DNA from: JALZKA01 sp963725035
Lineage (GTDB): Bacteria; Actinomycetota; Thermoleophilia; Solirubrobacterales; 70-9
Length of the DNA: 64,000 nucleotides
Direction: 5' to 3'
Assembly (NCBI GenBank): GCA_963725035.1
Contig: CAVRWX010000011.1
Coordinates: forward strand, 62,001 to 126,000
Shown here piece by piece: positions 7,350 through 16,108 of this stretch; positions within the stretch are counted from its first letter, which is position 1, and the number at the start of each line of letters is the position of its first letter. A program made the position numbers and the translations under genes. The notes beneath the pieces were generated by a model. That model saw only the letters and a list, made by a program, of their open reading frames with translations. It was not told the origin of the DNA and made no database searches.

Positions 7350-9817
7350 GGTCTCGGCAGAACCTCAGTCTCCTGGGTTCGCGGCGTGTGGGTCGGCTCG
7401 GGGCCGCTCTCCGGTTGCGGCGTCTCAGCCACCGGCGCGTCGAGCGCCTGGATCTGCGGGATGCGCCAGCCCAAGCCGGCGATCACGAGCCCCGCGGCCA
7501 CTGCCACCAGCGAGAGGAACCACTGCCCTGCCGTCAGGAGCGCGAGCTCGAAGAACTCGCGGACGGGCGTCAGGGCGAAAGCCGCCGCCAGGAGCGCGCC
7601 GAGCCCCGCGATCATCGCGAGCATGTAGGTCTGGATCGTGATGTGCTCGCGCCCCGGCCCGCGCTCCAGGAGCAGGATGAAGCAGAGTCCGAGCACGATC
7701 AAGGTGACCGTCGCGGCGGTTCGGCCTTCCGCCACCGTGCCGCCCGCGAGGCTGTCGACGAAGAAGAACGAGAGCAGCGAGGCAACCGCGGTTCCCACTC
7801 CTGCCGGGATGGCGAACGCGAAGAGGGCGCGCAGGAGCCTCCCGCGGTAGAGCGGTCCCTCGCTGGGAGCGATCGCGAGGACGAAGGACGGGATGCCGAT
7901 CGTAAGGAAGGCCGCGATGGTGAGATGGCGCGGCAGGAACGGGAAGGTGAAGCCAAGTACCGACGTGAATGCGATCAGGGTCCCGGCGTAAACCGACTTG
8001 GTCATGTAGAGCCGGCCCAGCCGGTGGATGTTGCGGGCGATCCGCCGCCCCTCGCCGACAGCGCGCGGCAGCATCGAGAACTGGTCCTTGAGGAGCACGA
8101 TGTCGGCGACGCCCTTGGTGATCTGTGATCCCGAGCCCATCGCGACCGCCATGCGCGCCTGCTTGAGCGCCGGCACATCGTTCACGCCGTCGCCGATCAT
8201 CGCGGTGAAGCGCCCGCGCTCGGCCAGGACGGTGACCAGCGCCCTCTTCTGCTCGGGCGTGATCCGGCAGAAGATCGTGTTCTGAAGAGCGATCTCGCCC
8301 AGCCGCGAGCGGTCGTCCGGCAGATCGGGGCCCTCGATGACACCGGCGTCCCTGGGCACGCCGATCGCGTAGGCCACGGCGGTGACCGTGGAGCGGGCGT
8401 CGCCCGAGATCAGCTTGAGATCGACCCGCTGCTCGCGCATGAACTCGATCGTCTCCGCCGCATCCGTCCGGAGGCGCTCCTCGAGCACAACCAGCGCGGT
8501 TGGCCTGAGGCGCGGGGGAGGCTCGGAGGCCGGGTCGGACGGCAGAGCGCCGGGGGCCTCCGCGAACGCCACCACCCGCCGCCCCGCGGCGGTGTGCTCG
8601 TCCAGGCTCGCCTGAAGGTCTGGCGCGAGCTGAAGCGAGCCGTTCGCGATCAGGACGTCGGGGGCGCCCATCACATAGCTGGACGCCCCGGAGCCGCCGT
8701 TCAGCGTCAGCCCGGACCACTTCCAGACCGAAGAGAAGGGAACCTCGGCGACGGGGCGTTCCGGCCGTGAGCGGAATCTGTCCGCGATCACCTGAAGCGT
8801 GCGGTTGCGCTCGCCCGCAGATGCGGCGAAGCGACCGAGGGCGCGCTCGGCGGCCGCGACCTCGGCTCCGTCCGCGGGCACGATCTCGACCAGTTCCAGC
8901 TCGCCGTCCGTGAGGGTTCCCGTCTTGTCCACGCAGATCGTGTCGACCGCGGCAAGCGACTCCGTCGCGGACATCTGCTGGACGAGGGTGTTCTGCTTGG
9001 CCAGGCGAACCGCCGCGAGCGCAAAGGTCACGCTCATCAGCAGCACGAGGCCCTCCGGGATCAGCGTCACCAGGCCCGCGGTCGCCGTCTGCGCGGCCTC
9101 CTCGAACGGGGTGTCGCGCACACTCAGGGAAACCACGACGAGGATCCCGAGAGGGATCATCGCGATGGTGTTCGCCCAGATCACGCTGTTGACCTCCTCC
9201 TGAAGCGGCGAGGGCGGATGGCGGAACTCGCGTGCCTCGCCGGCGACCTTCTCCGCATATGAGTTCTCGCGCACGGCGCTCACCTCGTAGTAGCCCGACC
9301 CGTTCAGGCAGAAGGAGCCGGAGAGGACCTCGTCGCGCGTCTGCTTTCGGATGCCATCGGACTCGCCGGTCAGCATCGATTCGTCCATCGTCAGGCCTCG
9401 CGACTGGATCACCTCGCCGTCGGCGACGAGCTGGTCGCCCGGCTCGATCCGGACCACGTCGCCCGGCACCACTTCCTCCGCGCGCAGGTCCACTGGCACG
9501 CCGTCGCGGATCGCCTGAGCCTTCGGCGCGACGAGGAGTGCCAGGGCGTCGAGCGTCTCCTTCGCCTTCAGCTCCTGGCGGATCCCGATGTAGGAGTTGA
9601 GGGCCGCGATGAATCCGAAGATCGCGTCGGCCCAGAGCCCGAGCGACAGGATGAGGACGAAGAAGACCCCGATGATCGCGTTGAAGAGCGTGAAGACGTT
9701 GCCGGCGACGATCGAGGCGACCGAGCGGCTGTTCGGCGGCGCGGGCTCACCGAGCGCGTCGAGGCGCCTGGCGGCCTCGGGCCCGGACAGGCCCTGCGGA
9801 TGGAGTCCTACTTCCAC
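7346..9817 (-). CDS. CtpE-like cation-transporting P-type ATPase
   Basis: The protein is about 823 residues from GTG 9817. Order: N-terminal cytoplasmic segment GLSGPEAARRLDALGEPAP, two helices, actuator domain with TGES (about 150-153), the fourth helix with LIPEGLVLLMSV (about 252), phosphorylation site DKTGT (about 297), nucleotide domain, hinge MIGDGVNDVPALK, then about six C-terminal helices and a Pro/Thr-rich tail. The PEGL motif and overall size match Mycobacterium CtpE, implicated in Ca2+ uptake; specificity here is inference. An in-frame start at 9961 would add 48 low-quality residues and run over the divergent opuCA promoter, so 9817, 8 bases after TATAGAT, is preferred. The 3' end overlaps pyk by four bases. 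Confidence 0.88.
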   Translation of the reverse strand: MEVGLHPQGLSGPEAARRLDALGEPAPPNSRSVASIVAGNVFTLFNAIIGVFFVLILSLGLWADAIFGFIAALNSYIGIRQELKAKETLDALALLVAPKAQAIRDGVPVDLRAEEVVPGDVVRIEPGDQLVADGEVIQSRGLTMDESMLTGESDGIRKQTRDEVLSGSFCLNGSGYYEVSAVRENSYAEKVAGEAREFRHPPSPLQEEVNSVIWANTIAMIPLGILVVVSLSVRDTPFEEAAQTATAGLVTLIPEGLVLLMSVTFALAAVRLAKQNTLVQQMSATESLAAVDTICVDKTGTLTDGELELVEIVPADGAEVAAAERALGRFAASAGERNRTLQVIADRFRSRPERPVAEVPFSSVWKWSGLTLNGGSGASSYVMGAPDVLIANGSLQLAPDLQASLDEHTAAGRRVVAFAEAPGALPSDPASEPPPRLRPTALVVLEERLRTDAAETIEFMREQRVDLKLISGDARSTVTAVAYAIGVPRDAGVIEGPDLPDDRSRLGEIALQNTIFCRITPEQKRALVTVLAERGRFTAMIGDGVNDVPALKQARMAVAMGSGSQITKGVADIVLLKDQFSMLPRAVGEGRRIARNIHRLGRLYMTKSVYAGTLIAFTSVLGFTFPFLPRHLTIAAFLTIGIPSFVLAIAPSEGPLYRGRLLRALFAFAIPAGVGTAVASLLSFFFVDSLAGGTVAEGRTAATVTLIVLGLCFILLLERGPGREHITIQTYMLAMIAGLGALLAAAFALTPVREFFELALLTAGQWFLSLVAVAAGLVIAGLGWRIPQIQALDAPVAETPQPESGPEPTHTPRTQETEVLPRP

Positions 9818-9898
9818 CGCCTGATCTATACACAGTCGGCTCCCACTTGCTTTGGCCCGACGCTGAGTTGATCTAGGCCTAGGACGGGAGCAGCCGGG

Positions 9899-9914
9899 TA
9901 TACGATCGCCCACG
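9899..9914 (+). promoter_or_regulatory. -10 element and leaderless start of the opuC operon
   Basis: TACGAT (9901-9906, in the context GTATACGAT) lies 8 bases before the GTG start codon at 9915, with no Shine-Dalgarno. Transcription would begin at or within two bases of the start codon. Confidence 0.5.
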
Positions 9915-11102
9915 GTGGCGGGCGAAGCCAGTTCAAACGGCGCGGAGGCGCTTCCGGTCACCTACCGGGAGACGACCAAGCGGTACGCCGGCTCTGAGAC
10001 GGCCGCGGTCGAGTCGCTGAGCCTGGAGGTCGAGGCGGGCGAGATCTGTGTCCTGGTCGGCCCATCGGGTTGCGGCAAGACGACCGCGATGCGCATGGTC
10101 AACCGTATGGTCGAGATCACCGACGGCGACATCCTCGTCGGTGACCACTCGGTCCGCGACCGCACGCCGTTCGAGCTCCGGCGCGAGATCGGATACGTGA
10201 TCCAGCAGATCGGCCTCTTCCCGCACCGCACGATCGGCGAGAACATCGCGACGGTGCCGGCCATGCTCGGCTGGGAGAAGGCCGGCACCGCTGAGCGCGT
10301 GGACGAGCTGATGGGCCTCATCGGCCTCGACCCCGAGCTTCGCGACCGCTACCCGGCGCAGCTCTCGGGCGGCCAGCAGCAGCGGGTCGGAGTCGCGCGG
10401 GCGCTCGCCGCCAACCCCGGCGTGATGCTGATGGACGAGCCGTTCGGCGCGGTCGATCCCGATCAATCGCGAGCGCCTCCAGAACGAGTTCCTGCGCCTC
10501 CAGGCAGAGGTGAAGAAGACGATCCTCTTCGTCACTCACGACATCGACGAGGCGATCAAGATGGGCGACCGGATCGCGATCCTTCAGCGAGGGCGGCAAG
10601 CTCGCTCAGTACGCGACCCCGGCCGAGCTCCTGATGGCGCCGGCCAACTCGTTCGTCGAGGACTTCGTCGGCGCCGACCGCGCGCTGAAGCGGCTCGCCC
10701 TCATGCGCGTCTCGGACGTGGACCTCTGGGAGGCGCCGCTGGCGTTCGTCGGGCAGGCGACCGGCGAGGTACGCGCGAAGCTCGACGGGGCGGAGGTGCC
10801 GCACGCGCTCCTCGTCGACTCCGATCGAAAGCCGCTGGGCTGGCTTTCCGAGTCCGACCTTCAAAAGGACATCGTCCCGAGCGTGGCCGACTCCTCGCCC
10901 GACCCGATCCTCGACGCCTCGCGCCGTCATGCGGGACGCGCTCTCCGATCTCCTTCAGGCCGAGAGCCGCTACGCGCCGGTCGTCGACGGCTCGGGCACG
11001 ATCACGGGCGTCCTCTCGATCGAGATCGTGGGTGACTTCCTGAGCTCGGACGAGGCGACTGAGGACGAGCACTCCGCGGCCGAGCGGCCGCTCGGCTTAT
11101 GA
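9915..11102 (+). pseudogene. opuCA: OpuCA-like glycine betaine/choline ABC transporter ATPase, three frameshifts
   Basis: The ATPase half is intact for 180 residues: Walker A GPSGCGKTT (49-57), Q-loop IQQIGLFPHRTIGEN, signature LSGGQQQR (150-157) and Walker B VMLMDEPFGAVD. An extra C near 10460, another at 10588 and another at 10922 shift the frame. Removing all three gives a continuous 394-residue protein: DPINRERLQNEF, KKTILFVTHDIDEAIKMG, ILQEGGKLAQYATPAELLM, and two C-terminal CBS domains ending in HSAAERPLGL. CBS domains in this family sense ionic strength. It energises uptake of compatible solutes together with the next three genes; ATGA overlap with the permease at 11099. The clean reading after correction argues for sequence errors, not decay. 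Confidence 0.85.
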
Positions 11103-11879
11103 GCCTCACGTTCATCGGCCAGTCCCTCGCCGAGAAGCTCGCCGGCGATTCGAGCGACCAGTGCATCCAGGACAACGGAGCGTTCTGCTTCAACTGGATC
11201 GCCGAGAACTTCTCCGACCGCTACGTCACGCCGACGCTCGAGCACCTCTACCTCGTGGGCTTCTCGGTGATCCTGGGCTTCGTGCTCGCGATGGGCATGG
11301 CCGTCCTCTCGCACCGGCGGCGCTGGCTCGTGCCGCCGTTTATCGGCTTCACCGGGATCCTCTACACGATCCCGAGCGTCGCCTTCTTCTTCCTCCTCCT
11401 GCCGATCACGGGGCGCGGAGTCGACACGGCGCTGATTGCGCTCACCGCCTACAACGTCCAGATCATCTACCGCAACATCGTCGCCGGCCTCAACAACGTG
11501 CCGGCCGGGCCGAAGGACGCGGGGCGGGGGATGGGTATGACCGGGCGCACAGCTTCTGTGGAAGGTCGAGTTTCCCCTGGCGGTCCCCGAGATCGTCGCG
11601 GGGCTTCGGATCGCGACGGTCTCGACGGTGGCGATCGCGACGCTCGCTGACTTCGCGGGCGGCGGTGGGCTCGGCAGCGAGATCATCACGGGCTCCAACA
11701 TCACCTTCAAGACGAACATCCTGGTGGTGACGGTCCTGGCCGTGGGAATGGCGGTGATCTTCGACATCATCTTCCTATTCGCGCAGCGCCGGCTCACGCG
11801 CTGGCAGACGGCGGGCGAAGCGACCACCCGGAGGCGTGTGGCGCTCGGAAGGGCCGCCGGGCGCCTGAAAGTGGGATGA
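11099..11879 (+). pseudogene. opuCB: OpuC-type osmoprotectant ABC transporter permease 1, one frameshift
   Basis: The frame from ATG 11099 encodes a periplasmic-side N-terminal loop and four hydrophobic helices including FSVILGFVLAMGMAVLSH and FIGFTGILYTIPSVAFFF, then the permease coupling (EAA-type) loop DAGRGMGMTG. An extra C near 11546 breaks it there. Without it the reading continues as AQLLWKVEFPLAVPEIVAG, RIATVSTVAIATLADFAG and further helices to the stop at 11879, giving 259 residues. This is a BPD-type inner-membrane subunit that passes the solute through the membrane. It overlaps both neighbours by ATGA, so the operon is tightly coupled. Confidence 0.85.
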
Positions 11880-12618
11880 CGGATCTCTTTGTACATCTGC
11901 CGGTGGCCTTCCTCGGCTCGTTCGGCGACGCGTTCCAGTTCATCTTCTCGGGCCAGGAATCACCGCTCGCCCGCGGCGAGGTCGGAGGCCTCGATCAGGT
12001 CTGGGACCTGCTCGTCACGCACATCGCGCTGAGCGCGGCTGCGATGGCGCTGGCACTGGCGATCGCGCTGCCGCTCGGGATCTACCTCGGCCACCGCGGT
12101 CGTGGCGAGCTCTTCGCGGTCGCCGCCGGGAACGCCGGGAGGGCGCTTCCCGAGCTGGTCCTCATCGCGCTCTTCGTTGCTTTCGTCGGCACGGGCTTCG
12201 ACAACGTGATGCTCGCCCTGATGATCCTCGCGGTCCCGCCAATCCTCACCAACACCTTCGTCGGGATCAGGCAGGTGGATCGCACGGCGGTCGAGGCGGC
12301 TCGGGGGATGGGGATGTCGCGAGCGCGCGATCGCACTGCGGATCGAGCTGCCGCTTGCCGCGCCGACGATCATGACCGGGGTCAGGACGAGTGCGATCAA
12401 CGTCATCGCTACCGCGACGATCGCGCCGCTTGGAGGCGTGCTCACGCTCGGGCGATTTCATCCTCTCGCCGAACGTCTACGGCGACGCGGGCGTGATCGC
12501 GGGGGCGATCCTTGTCGCGCTGCTCGCGCTCACGGTCGAGCTCGGCCTCGCCGCCCTGCAGAGCGCGCTGACGCCCAAGGGCGTGAAACTGCAACGCATA
12601 GCCCCTGATACCGCATAG
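11876..12618 (+). pseudogene. opuCD: OpuC-type osmoprotectant ABC transporter permease 2, two frameshifts
   Basis: Starting at ATG 11876 (overlapping the previous stop), the protein has a hydrophobic helix region HIALSAAAMALALAIALPLG and later the coupling loop EAARGMGMS. An extra C at about 12320 shifts the frame; corrected reading is ERAIALRIELPLAAPTIMTG. A second extra C at about 12453 shifts it again; corrected reading is GGVLTLGDFILSPNVYGDAG, ending with KGVKLQRIAPDTA at 12618. The repaired protein is 246 residues, normal for this family. It forms the second membrane subunit of the same transporter. Confidence 0.85.
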
Positions 12619-12672
12619 GCTTGCGCCTTCGGTCGGTTTAACCAGTCCACGAAGAGAGAGGGAAGCCCAATC

Positions 12673-13665
12673 ATGAGCTTCAGTAAGTACTTGCGGGCGC
12701 TTTTCGCGCTTCTGGCGGCGGGGGTCATCGCGTTCGGCGTGGCCGCATGCGGGGACGACGATGACGACTCGGGCTCGGAAGAGTCGAGTTCCGAGACTTC
12801 GTCTACCGCGATCGAGTCGAACCCGGACAACGAGGGCGTGGAGGTGACGATCGGCTCGAAGAACTTCGACGAGCAGTTCATCCTCGGCGAGATCTACGCA
12901 CAGGCGCTCGAGGCGGCGGGTTACACCGTCGAGACCGAGCTCAACCTGGGCTCTGAGGTCGTCGCCAAGAAGGCGCTCGAGACTGGTGAGGTCGACGCTT
13001 ACCCCGAGTACACCTCTACGACGCTGACGAGCCTCTACGGCACGGCGCCCGAGGACGTCCCCGGCGACGCGCAGGAAGCGGCTGACCTCGCGAACGAGGA
13101 GCTCTCCGCCGACGGCCTGGTGGCCTTCGCGCCGACGCCGTTTACCAGCGCCAACGCTGTCGGCCTGCTCGACCGAGACGGCCGAGGAGCTCGATGTCGA
13201 GACGATCTCGGACCTCGAGGGCAAGTCACAGGACCTGACCCTGTACGGCACGCCCTGAGTGCCGCCAGCGCATCGACTGCCTGCTCGGTCTCGAGGAGAA
13301 CTACGGCCTCGAGTTCGGGGGGTTCAAGCCCGTCGACATCGAACAGCGCTACGAGGTTCTCGACAATGGCGACGCCGACCTGTCGATCGTGTTCACGACG
13401 GACGGGGCCGCTCTACAAGGATCCGGAGACGTACACGATCCTCGAGGACGACCAGTCACTGCTCCCCGCGGGGAACGTGATCGTCACGGCGAGCCAGGAA
13501 GCGGCCGACGCGGCCGGTCCTGACTTCCAGGAGACGATCGAGCTCGTCCAGGAGCAGCTCGACCTGGAGGTCATGCAGGAGCTGAACGCCCGCGTGTCGC
13601 TGGATCGCGAGGATCCGGCCGACGTCGCGGCGGACTACCTCCAGCAGGCGGGCTACACCGAGTAG
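12673..13665 (+). CDS. opuCC: Osmoprotectant ABC transporter substrate-binding lipoprotein (internal out-of-frame segment)
   Basis: The N-terminus is a lipoprotein signal with lipobox VAAC and a poly-Asp stretch, then the OpuAC-type domain: VTIGSKNFDEQFILGEIYAQ and GEVDAYPEYTSTTLTSLYG, both typical of glycine betaine/choline binding proteins. The frame stays open for 330 residues, but residues about 167-244 are out of register: one extra base near 13171-13174, a second near 13254 and a third near 13405 restore the frame by chance. Corrected, the segment reads AEELDVETISDLEGKS, YGTPECRQRIDCLLGLEEN and FGGFKPVDIEQRYEVLDNG. The true protein is about 329 residues. It captures the solute outside the membrane for the OpuC transporter. 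A terminator follows. Confidence 0.85.
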   Translation: MSFSKYLRALFALLAAGVIAFGVAACGDDDDDSGSEESSSETSSTAIESNPDNEGVEVTIGSKNFDEQFILGEIYAQALEAAGYTVETELNLGSEVVAKKALETGEVDAYPEYTSTTLTSLYGTAPEDVPGDAQEAADLANEELSADGLVAFAPTPFTSANAVGLLDRDGRGARCRDDLGPRGQVTGPDPVRHALSAASASTACSVSRRTTASSSGGSSPSTSNSATRFSTMATPTCRSCSRRTGPLYKDPETYTILEDDQSLLPAGNVIVTASQEAADAAGPDFQETIELVQEQLDLEVMQELNARVSLDREDPADVAADYLQQAGYTE

Positions 13666-13690
13666 CTCACCCCGGCTCAAGCACCCGTTC

Positions 13691-13726
13691 GAAAGCGGCC
13701 GCCCACGGGCGGCCGCTTTCCTTTAT
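13691..13726 (+). terminator. Intrinsic terminator of the opuC operon
   Basis: GAAAGCGGCCGCCC (13691-13704) is perfectly complementary to GGGCGGCCGCTTTC (13707-13720) and is followed by CTTTAT. It lies 25 bases after the binding-protein stop codon. Confidence 0.9.
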
Positions 13727-13761
13727 GCAATAGCGGCTTGATGAAGTCCCCGGGCGGCTAA

Positions 13762-14388
13762 TCAGTCCGAGGGAGGCGCACAGACCGCGTTCTCCGCGGC
13801 CGCCACCAGGATGTCGGCGCATCGCTCAACCGAAAGGCCGCGCTCGGTAAAGAGAGAGTCGAAGCTCTCAAAGCTCGTGATGAACCAGAGCGTGTGCGCG
13901 GCGGTCGCCCGACTCATGTCCTCCCGTAGGTAACCCTGCTCGTCGAGCCGCTTCGCCAGGCGCCGCATGCCCTCAGTGCGTTCCTCCAGCATCTCTGCAA
14001 CTACCCCGCCTACCGCGTCAGGATCGAGCTGTGCCATCGAATGCAAAGCCCTGAACACGTCGCGGTCCCCGGCCTGCATTCGTGTGGCGGCTCGGATCCC
14101 TCCACGTAGGTGCTCGCGTGCGTCCTCGTGGCGCGTGGCGACCAACAGGTCCACGTAGCCCGTCCTTGCGTATACGTCAGCGGCCGCAGCCTCGAACAGG
14201 CCCTCGCGCGAGCCAAAGATCTCGTAGATCGTCGACCTGGCGACGCCGGCCGCCTTCGCCACGCCATCGACCGAGACGGTTTCAGCTGGGCTCTCGCGCA
14301 GATGGCGCAGCACGGCATCGATCACCTGCTGCCGGGTCTGCTCGGCCGCCTTCGCACGGAGCTTCTGCTGGTACTTGCGCTGAGCCAC
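13762..14388 (-). CDS. TetR family transcriptional regulator
   Basis: This 208-residue protein has an N-terminal TetR helix-turn-helix, VSVDGVAKAAGVARSTIYEI followed by FGSREGLFEAA, after a basic segment QRKYQQKLRAKAAEQTRQQV. The C-terminal ligand domain is unremarkable. It is divergently transcribed from the flavin hydroxylase at 14483, and the shared 94-base region carries two GACA-N3-TGTC sites, so it very likely represses both genes until an aromatic or similar ligand is present. The ligand is not predictable from sequence. Confidence 0.9.
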   Translation of the reverse strand: MAQRKYQQKLRAKAAEQTRQQVIDAVLRHLRESPAETVSVDGVAKAAGVARSTIYEIFGSREGLFEAAAADVYARTGYVDLLVATRHEDAREHLRGGIRAATRMQAGDRDVFRALHSMAQLDPDAVGGVVAEMLEERTEGMRRLAKRLDEQGYLREDMSRATAAHTLWFITSFESFDSLFTERGLSVERCADILVAAAENAVCAPPSD

Positions 14389-14409
14389 ATGATGAGCCTA
14401 CACGTTCAT

Positions 14410-14463
14410 CCGACAGTGTGTCCGACGAAGTGCTATCTTACTTTCGCCCGACACTCTGTCTGA
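14410..14463. promoter_or_regulatory. Two TetR operator sites in the divergent promoter
   Basis: GACAGTGTGTC (14412-14422) and GACACTCTGTC (14450-14460) are the same pattern, GACA-N3-TGTC, extended on both sides by TCC/CGA-like bases (consensus TCNGACA then three bases then TGTCNGA). Their centres are 38 bases apart, and TATCTT at 14434-14439 lies between them. Confidence 0.65.
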
Positions 14464-14482
14464 TGAAAGGAAGAATTCTCAA

Positions 14483-16000
14483 ATGACACCCCGCATCAAT
14501 GAAGAAGTACCCGTTCTGGTCGCCGGGGCAGGGCCCGCGGGCCTGGTCGCCGCAGCCACCCTCGCCAAGTATGGGGTCGAAACGCTCGTGGTCGACACGA
14601 GACCCGCGCCCTCGCGGATACCACGAGCGAACGCAATCAACATGTCCGCCATGGAGCTCTTTCGGAGCTGGGGCCTGGAGTCCGAGATCCGCGAGGGAGA
14701 CGTAGGTGTCGTGCCCCAAGCCCGACTCTCCGAGACGCTCTCGGATGCGGCCGAGGGCCACTCCGTGGAAGTCGGTTTTCCGAGCCGCGAGCAAAGCGAC
14801 GTGCTCGGTCCGGCCCCTGCCGCCGCTGTCGCGCAGGACCATCTCGAGCCGATCCTCGAGCGTCACGTCGCTTCAAGTGGCGTGGCCCGGGTTGAGCGCG
14901 AGACCTCGGTGGTGGACGTCGAGATGGGGGTCAACGATGTGGTCGTCACGCTCGCCGACGCTCGGCTGGGACGTCAGCGCAGAGTTCGCGCCAAGTACCT
15001 CGTTGGCGCCGATGGCATCCGCAGCTCCGTCCGCTCGGCACTCGGCATCCGCAGTTGGTCGAGTGGGTCGCTCGGGGAGCGCCTCGCCGTCTTGATGCGA
15101 GGCCCGCTCTGGGAAGTCGCCGGAAGGGATCACCGCTACACGATCTACCTGACGCAGCAGGAGCGTGAGGATTTCTTCCTGCCGGTTGGAAAGCCCGACC
15201 GCTGGGTCTACGGTGCAAGTTGGGACTTCGATGCTGAGCCGCTCGAAACCATCTCTCATGACCGGGCTCGGGCGCTGATCCGAGCGGCTGCCGGCCGCGG
15301 AGACCTGGAGATCGAAATCGAACTTGTTCAGCGCGTCACCTACGAGGTCGCCTTGGCCCAGCGCTTCCGCGAAGGCAGGGCATTCCTAGTCGGCGACGCG
15401 GCACACCGCGTGACACCGCGGGGAGGGACGGGCATGAACAGCGCCATCCGCGATGGGTACGACCTGGCCTGGAAGCTGGCGTGGGTTCTCAAGCGATGGG
15501 CCGGAGAGGAGCTCCTTGACTCATATGAGGCGGAGCGACGCCTGGTCGCCGAGCACAATGCCCGGCGCTCGTCGGACCCCACGGGAACCCTCCGCTCCGC
15601 GGCCGAAGAGGTCCGCACCGACTTGGGTGGGCGCATTCGCCACATCTGGATTGCCGAGGGGCGCTCGTCACTTGACCTTCTCGGCCACGGGCTCACGCTC
15701 CTCACCGGCCCCAATGGTGAACATTGGAAGGCGTCCGCTGGACGCTTGGCGGGCGGGCCTCCGTTGGATGTCGAAGCCCTCGGGCCCATGGCGAGCCGAG
15801 CGCTCGGCGTTCCTGATCGCGGAGCGCTCCTGGTTCGCCCTGACGGTGTGCCAGTCGCCCTCTGGAGCGGCCAGCGAGGCCAGGGAGAGAGCCTCGCGCG
15901 GGAGATCGCCTTCATCTCAGGCGAGGCCCACGGCAACGCGCGCCTCCACGAGCGCCACGGCGCTCTCCCGAGCACCCTTCGAGCCCGTTCGCGCGCATGA
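14483..16000 (+). CDS. FAD-dependent aromatic hydroxylase (PheA/TfdB-type monooxygenase)
   Basis: This 505-residue flavoprotein begins with the Rossmann dinucleotide site VPVLVAGAGPAGLVAAATLA. The DG motif YLVGADGIRSSVRSALG and the GD motif FLVGDAAHRVTPRGGTGMN bind FAD and NAD(P)H as in group A flavin monooxygenases. A thioredoxin-like C-terminal domain is only partly present (LLVRPDGVPVALWS). Members of this family hydroxylate phenols or polyketides. The gene stands alone, divergent from a TetR regulator with matching operators, as is usual for inducible aromatic catabolism or detoxification. The substrate is unknown. Confidence 0.88.
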   Translation: MTPRINEEVPVLVAGAGPAGLVAAATLAKYGVETLVVDTRPAPSRIPRANAINMSAMELFRSWGLESEIREGDVGVVPQARLSETLSDAAEGHSVEVGFPSREQSDVLGPAPAAAVAQDHLEPILERHVASSGVARVERETSVVDVEMGVNDVVVTLADARLGRQRRVRAKYLVGADGIRSSVRSALGIRSWSSGSLGERLAVLMRGPLWEVAGRDHRYTIYLTQQEREDFFLPVGKPDRWVYGASWDFDAEPLETISHDRARALIRAAAGRGDLEIEIELVQRVTYEVALAQRFREGRAFLVGDAAHRVTPRGGTGMNSAIRDGYDLAWKLAWVLKRWAGEELLDSYEAERRLVAEHNARRSSDPTGTLRSAAEEVRTDLGGRIRHIWIAEGRSSLDLLGHGLTLLTGPNGEHWKASAGRLAGGPPLDVEALGPMASRALGVPDRGALLVRPDGVPVALWSGQRGQGESLAREIAFISGEAHGNARLHERHGALPSTLRARSRA

Positions 16001-16093
16001 TCCCGTTCTTGGAAATCGAACATGGAAGGCAAGCTGGGCGGCGTTCCTGTGTTGGTGAACGCACGGCACGGGTCGAGGGTGTCCCAAACGGGA

Positions 16094-16099
16094 TAGGCT
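16094..16099 (+). promoter_or_regulatory. -10 element TAGGCT of a leaderless gene
   Basis: TAGGCT, preceded by GGA, lies 9 bases before ATG 16109 with no Shine-Dalgarno. The same GATAGGCT block precedes the genes at 19259, 30060 and 30674 at 8-10 bases. Confidence 0.5.
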
Positions 16100-16108
16100 C
16101 GGCCGCCG

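Noticed and set aside
9915..13665. Genuine decay of the opuC operon
   Set aside because: No premature stops from substitutions, no large deletions, and every break is one extra base; error is the simpler explanation, though it is reported as a finding for checking.
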